A stretch of DNA of 64,000 nt, taken from NCBI GenBank assembly GCA_934316925.1, contig CAKREC010000003.1:1-64000 (forward strand), given 5' to 3'. The translations under genes and the position numbers were made by a program. This stretch comes from an uncultured Eubacterium sp. (GTDB lineage Bacteria; Bacillota; Clostridia; Lachnospirales; Lachnospiraceae). Shown here piece by piece: positions 62,054 to 64,000 of this stretch. The notes beneath the pieces are model-generated. The model made no database searches. It had not been told where the DNA came from and saw only the letters and a program-made list of their open reading frames with translations. Every line of letters starts with the position of its first letter. Position 1 is the stretch's first letter.

Positions 62054-62866
62054 TTACACAATCCAGCGGATTACATGTGGTACAACAATGATCGCAGCAA
62101 GATACACCCAGGCGATCGCATACGCAATATAATCTGGTTTATGATAATGCAATGGCTTCATCTTGGTTCGTCCCGCACCACCATGATAGCACCTCGATTC
62201 CATCGCCAGCGCCAAGTCATATGCACGCCGGGTCGCCGACAACAGCAACGGCACAATAAGCGCGATCATTGCCTTTACACGATGCCAGAATTTTCCTTCT
62301 TCAAAATCTGCTCCTCTGGCACTCTGCGCCTCCATCAGGCGGTTTGTTTCTTCCAGCAGGATAGGTATAAACCGCAGCGCCAACGACATCATCATAGCAA
62401 AATCGTGAACCGGCACCTTGATCTTTTCCAGTGGTTTTAACAAGGTTTCAATGCCATCTGTCAACTGGTTTGGCGTCGTTGTGTATGTCAACATCGATGA
62501 GCCGATGATCAGATAGATCAGACGCATCGTCATAAACAGCGCATTGCGAAGTCCCTGCCAGGTTATAGTGATAAACCGCCAGTGAAAAATAGGATCTCCT
62601 TTTGTCCAGAATATATGAAAAAAAGCGGTAAATGCCAGCAACACAACAACAGGCTTTAAGCCTTTCAAAATATATTTAAGCGGCACATGTGACAAATAGA
62701 TAATGGCTCCTAAAAATGCGGTGACGACAATATAGCCTAAAAAACTGCGAAACAAAAATAAAGAAATCAAATATAGGAATACTGTAACAATCTTTACTCT
62801 TGGATCCAGCTCGTGTAACCGGGACTGTGCCGGATAAAATTGTCCTATCGTAATATCTCGTAACAT
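62054..62866 (-). CDS. ecfT: Energy-coupling factor transporter transmembrane protein EcfT
   Basis: A 270-residue membrane protein with about five helices. Two short Ala-Arg-Gly type motifs that contact the ATPases are visible: SARGADFEEGK and MESRCYHGGAGR. With EcfA1 and EcfA2 it forms the energising module shared by several vitamin S-subunits. It sits between ecfA2 and truA with gaps of 5 and 12 bases. Confidence 0.95.
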   Translation of the reverse strand: MLRDITIGQFYPAQSRLHELDPRVKIVTVFLYLISLFLFRSFLGYIVVTAFLGAIIYLSHVPLKYILKGLKPVVVLLAFTAFFHIFWTKGDPIFHWRFITITWQGLRNALFMTMRLIYLIIGSSMLTYTTTPNQLTDGIETLLKPLEKIKVPVHDFAMMMSLALRFIPILLEETNRLMEAQSARGADFEEGKFWHRVKAMIALIVPLLLSATRRAYDLALAMESRCYHGGAGRTKMKPLHYHKPDYIAYAIAWVYLAAIIVVPHVIRWIV

Positions 62867-62871
62867 TCTGA

Positions 62872-63723
62872 TTATCCTTTTCTATATAACTGCATAATAC
62901 TATCGGTTGCCTGTTCTACAGTAATCGCATTGTGCGGCAGTTCAATCCCCCGCTTCGCCAGTTCTTCTACCACATACGTTACGGATGGCGCTCTCAATCC
63001 GATCGCTTCCAGTTCTTTATAGTGTGAAAATACTTCTGCCGGCGTACCATCATAAGCCTTCGTGCCATGGTCCATTACAATGATCCGCTGCACATAATCT
63101 GCCATGTCCTCCATGCTATGAGACACAACAACGACTGTCATATTGGACTTCTCATGAAGTTCACGGATCAGGCTGTAAATCTCATTTCTTCCCTGTGGAT
63201 CCAGTCCTGCGGTTGGTTCATCTAAGATCAGCACCTCCGGATCCATAGCAAGCACACCGGCAATGGCAACACGGCGCTTCTGTCCACCGGACAGCTCAAA
63301 TGGAGATACATCCAGCAGATCATCTCCAATTCCTACTTTTTTCAATGCCTCGAATGAATGCAGTTCCATGTCCAATTGTGACATTCCAATATTTTTCGGG
63401 CCAAACATCACATCCTCGATCACCGTGCTTTCAAAAAGCTGATGCTCCGGATACTGAAACACAAGACCAATCTTTTTTCGTAATTCTTTCAGCGAGTAGT
63501 CCTCATCGTGAATGTCTTTTCCATCGACATAAATTCCGCCGCCTGTTGGCTTTAACAATCCATCCAGATGTCTGACCAGCGTGGATTTTCCTGATCCAGT
63601 GTGTCCGATCAAACCAATAAATTCACCCTGTTTGATCTGCAGATTTACATCTTGCAGCGCTTTTTTCTCAAAGGCAGTTCCTTTGCCATAAATATATTCT
63701 AATTTGTTTACAATAATATCCAT
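62872..63723 (-). CDS. ecfA2: Energy-coupling factor ATPase EcfA2
   Basis: A 283-residue ATPase. Walker A is GLIGHTGSGKSTLV (near 36), the Q-loop LVFQYPEHQLFE, the signature LSGGQKRRVAIAGVLA and Walker B VLILDEPTAGLDP. The C-terminal tail of the ECF type follows. TGGAG precedes the start. It powers vitamin uptake with EcfA1 and EcfT. Confidence 0.95.
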   Translation of the reverse strand: MDIIVNKLEYIYGKGTAFEKKALQDVNLQIKQGEFIGLIGHTGSGKSTLVRHLDGLLKPTGGGIYVDGKDIHDEDYSLKELRKKIGLVFQYPEHQLFESTVIEDVMFGPKNIGMSQLDMELHSFEALKKVGIGDDLLDVSPFELSGGQKRRVAIAGVLAMDPEVLILDEPTAGLDPQGRNEIYSLIRELHEKSNMTVVVVSHSMEDMADYVQRIIVMDHGTKAYDGTPAEVFSHYKELEAIGLRAPSVTYVVEELAKRGIELPHNAITVEQATDSIMQLYRKG

Positions 63724-63733
63724 TTTAACTCCA

Positions 63734-64000
63734 TTACAGTACTTCTGCTATCGCATCTGCTAACTCTGTTTCACTCAATATACCATCCGGCAACGGCATG
63801 CCCTGTTTTTTTAACTCATATGCCAGTTTGGTTACCTGTGGCACCTCCAGATGGTACTGTTCTAATTGATCCACCTGTGAGAAGATCTCACGAGGCTTTC
63901 CCTCCATAACAATCTTGCCATGATCCATCACAATAACCTGATCCGCATCGATCACTTCATCCATATAATGCGTAATCCATAGCACCGTAATATTTTCTTT
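63734..64000 (-). CDS. ecfA1: Energy-coupling factor ATPase EcfA1, 3' part only
   Basis: The C-terminal 88 or so residues are in the window; the 5' end lies beyond 64000. The H-loop WITHYMDEV and DQVIVMDHGKIVMEGKPREIF match the C-terminal part of EcfA1. It precedes ecfA2 by ten bases in the usual ecfA1-ecfA2-ecfT order. Confidence 0.88.
   Translation of the reverse strand, partial: KENITVLWITHYMDEVIDADQVIVMDHGKIVMEGKPREIFSQVDQLEQYHLEVPQVTKLAYELKKQGMPLPDGILSETELADAIAEVL

Noticed and set aside
1..64000. CRISPR arrays and prophage genes
   Set aside because: No regularly spaced identical repeats with unique spacers, cas genes, integrase or phage structural genes were seen.

Overview
The window looks like chromosome of a Gram-positive, anaerobic gut Firmicute, most likely a member of the Lachnospiraceae. 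The evidence is the moderate-to-low GC, strong AGGAGG-type ribosome binding sites, TTG starts, a pyruvate:ferredoxin oxidoreductase, an ECF transporter/truA/rplM/rpsI block, PadR and AgrCA-type regulators, and secreted plant-polysaccharide enzymes. No rRNA, prophage, integrase, complete insertion sequence or CRISPR array was seen.

Layout. 1-5.1 kb: a large secreted beta-L-arabinofuranosidase (GH127/GH146) divergent from an AraC-type regulator. 5.2-12.1 kb: a probable minus-strand run of a fibronectin-type secreted protein, tgt, yajC, a small membrane protein, galK and an FGGY kinase resembling L-ribulokinase. 12.2-15.7 kb: membrane proteins, one LiaF-like. 15.7-21.8 kb: an ABC-2 transporter operon facing an AgrC/AgrA-type two-component system, with direct repeats in the shared promoter region. 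21.8-24.6 kb: small proteins, an XRE regulator with a nearby dyad, tRNA-Trp, and a PadR/HAAS pair. 24.8-28.9 kb: a second secreted arabinofuranosidase (GH51) divergent from a second AraC regulator. 28.9-42.2 kb: mostly housekeeping and cell-surface genes (metF, acyltransferase, pta, aminotransferase, NlpC/P60-like protein, dus-thiD, PAP2, Na+/H+ antiporter, lipoprotein, ECF sigma and anti-sigma). 42.3-46.3 kb: porCDAB plus a LysR gene. 46.5-50.3 kb: HD-GYP protein, aroK, a MITE-like inverted repeat, an AT-rich patch with a candidate type I toxin-antitoxin locus, and an rsmH homologue. 50.3-55.5 kb: a Bce/Vex-like two-component system plus ABC transporter. 55.6-64 kb: an integral membrane protein, a cupin, rpsI-rplM with leader and promoter, an anti-sigma gene next to a broken ECF sigma gene, a leucine-rich-repeat surface protein, truA and the ECF transporter genes, the last cut by the window edge.

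How the genes fit together. Two unlinked arabinofuranosidase/AraC pairs plus a ribulokinase-like kinase suggest extracellular release and use of L-arabinose from arabinan or arabinoxylan. Several secreted proteins share a lysine-rich Ig-like domain, which hints at a common way of staying on the cell wall. Pta and Por belong to central fermentative carbon flow. The most unusual items are the candidate type I toxin/antisense RNA locus (about 48978-49194), the direct repeats in the agr-like divergent promoter (19647-19680), a terminator hairpin inside a reading frame (19081-19117), the MITE-like element (about 48164-48417), and the sigma factor gene broken beside an intact anti-sigma gene (59417-59781).
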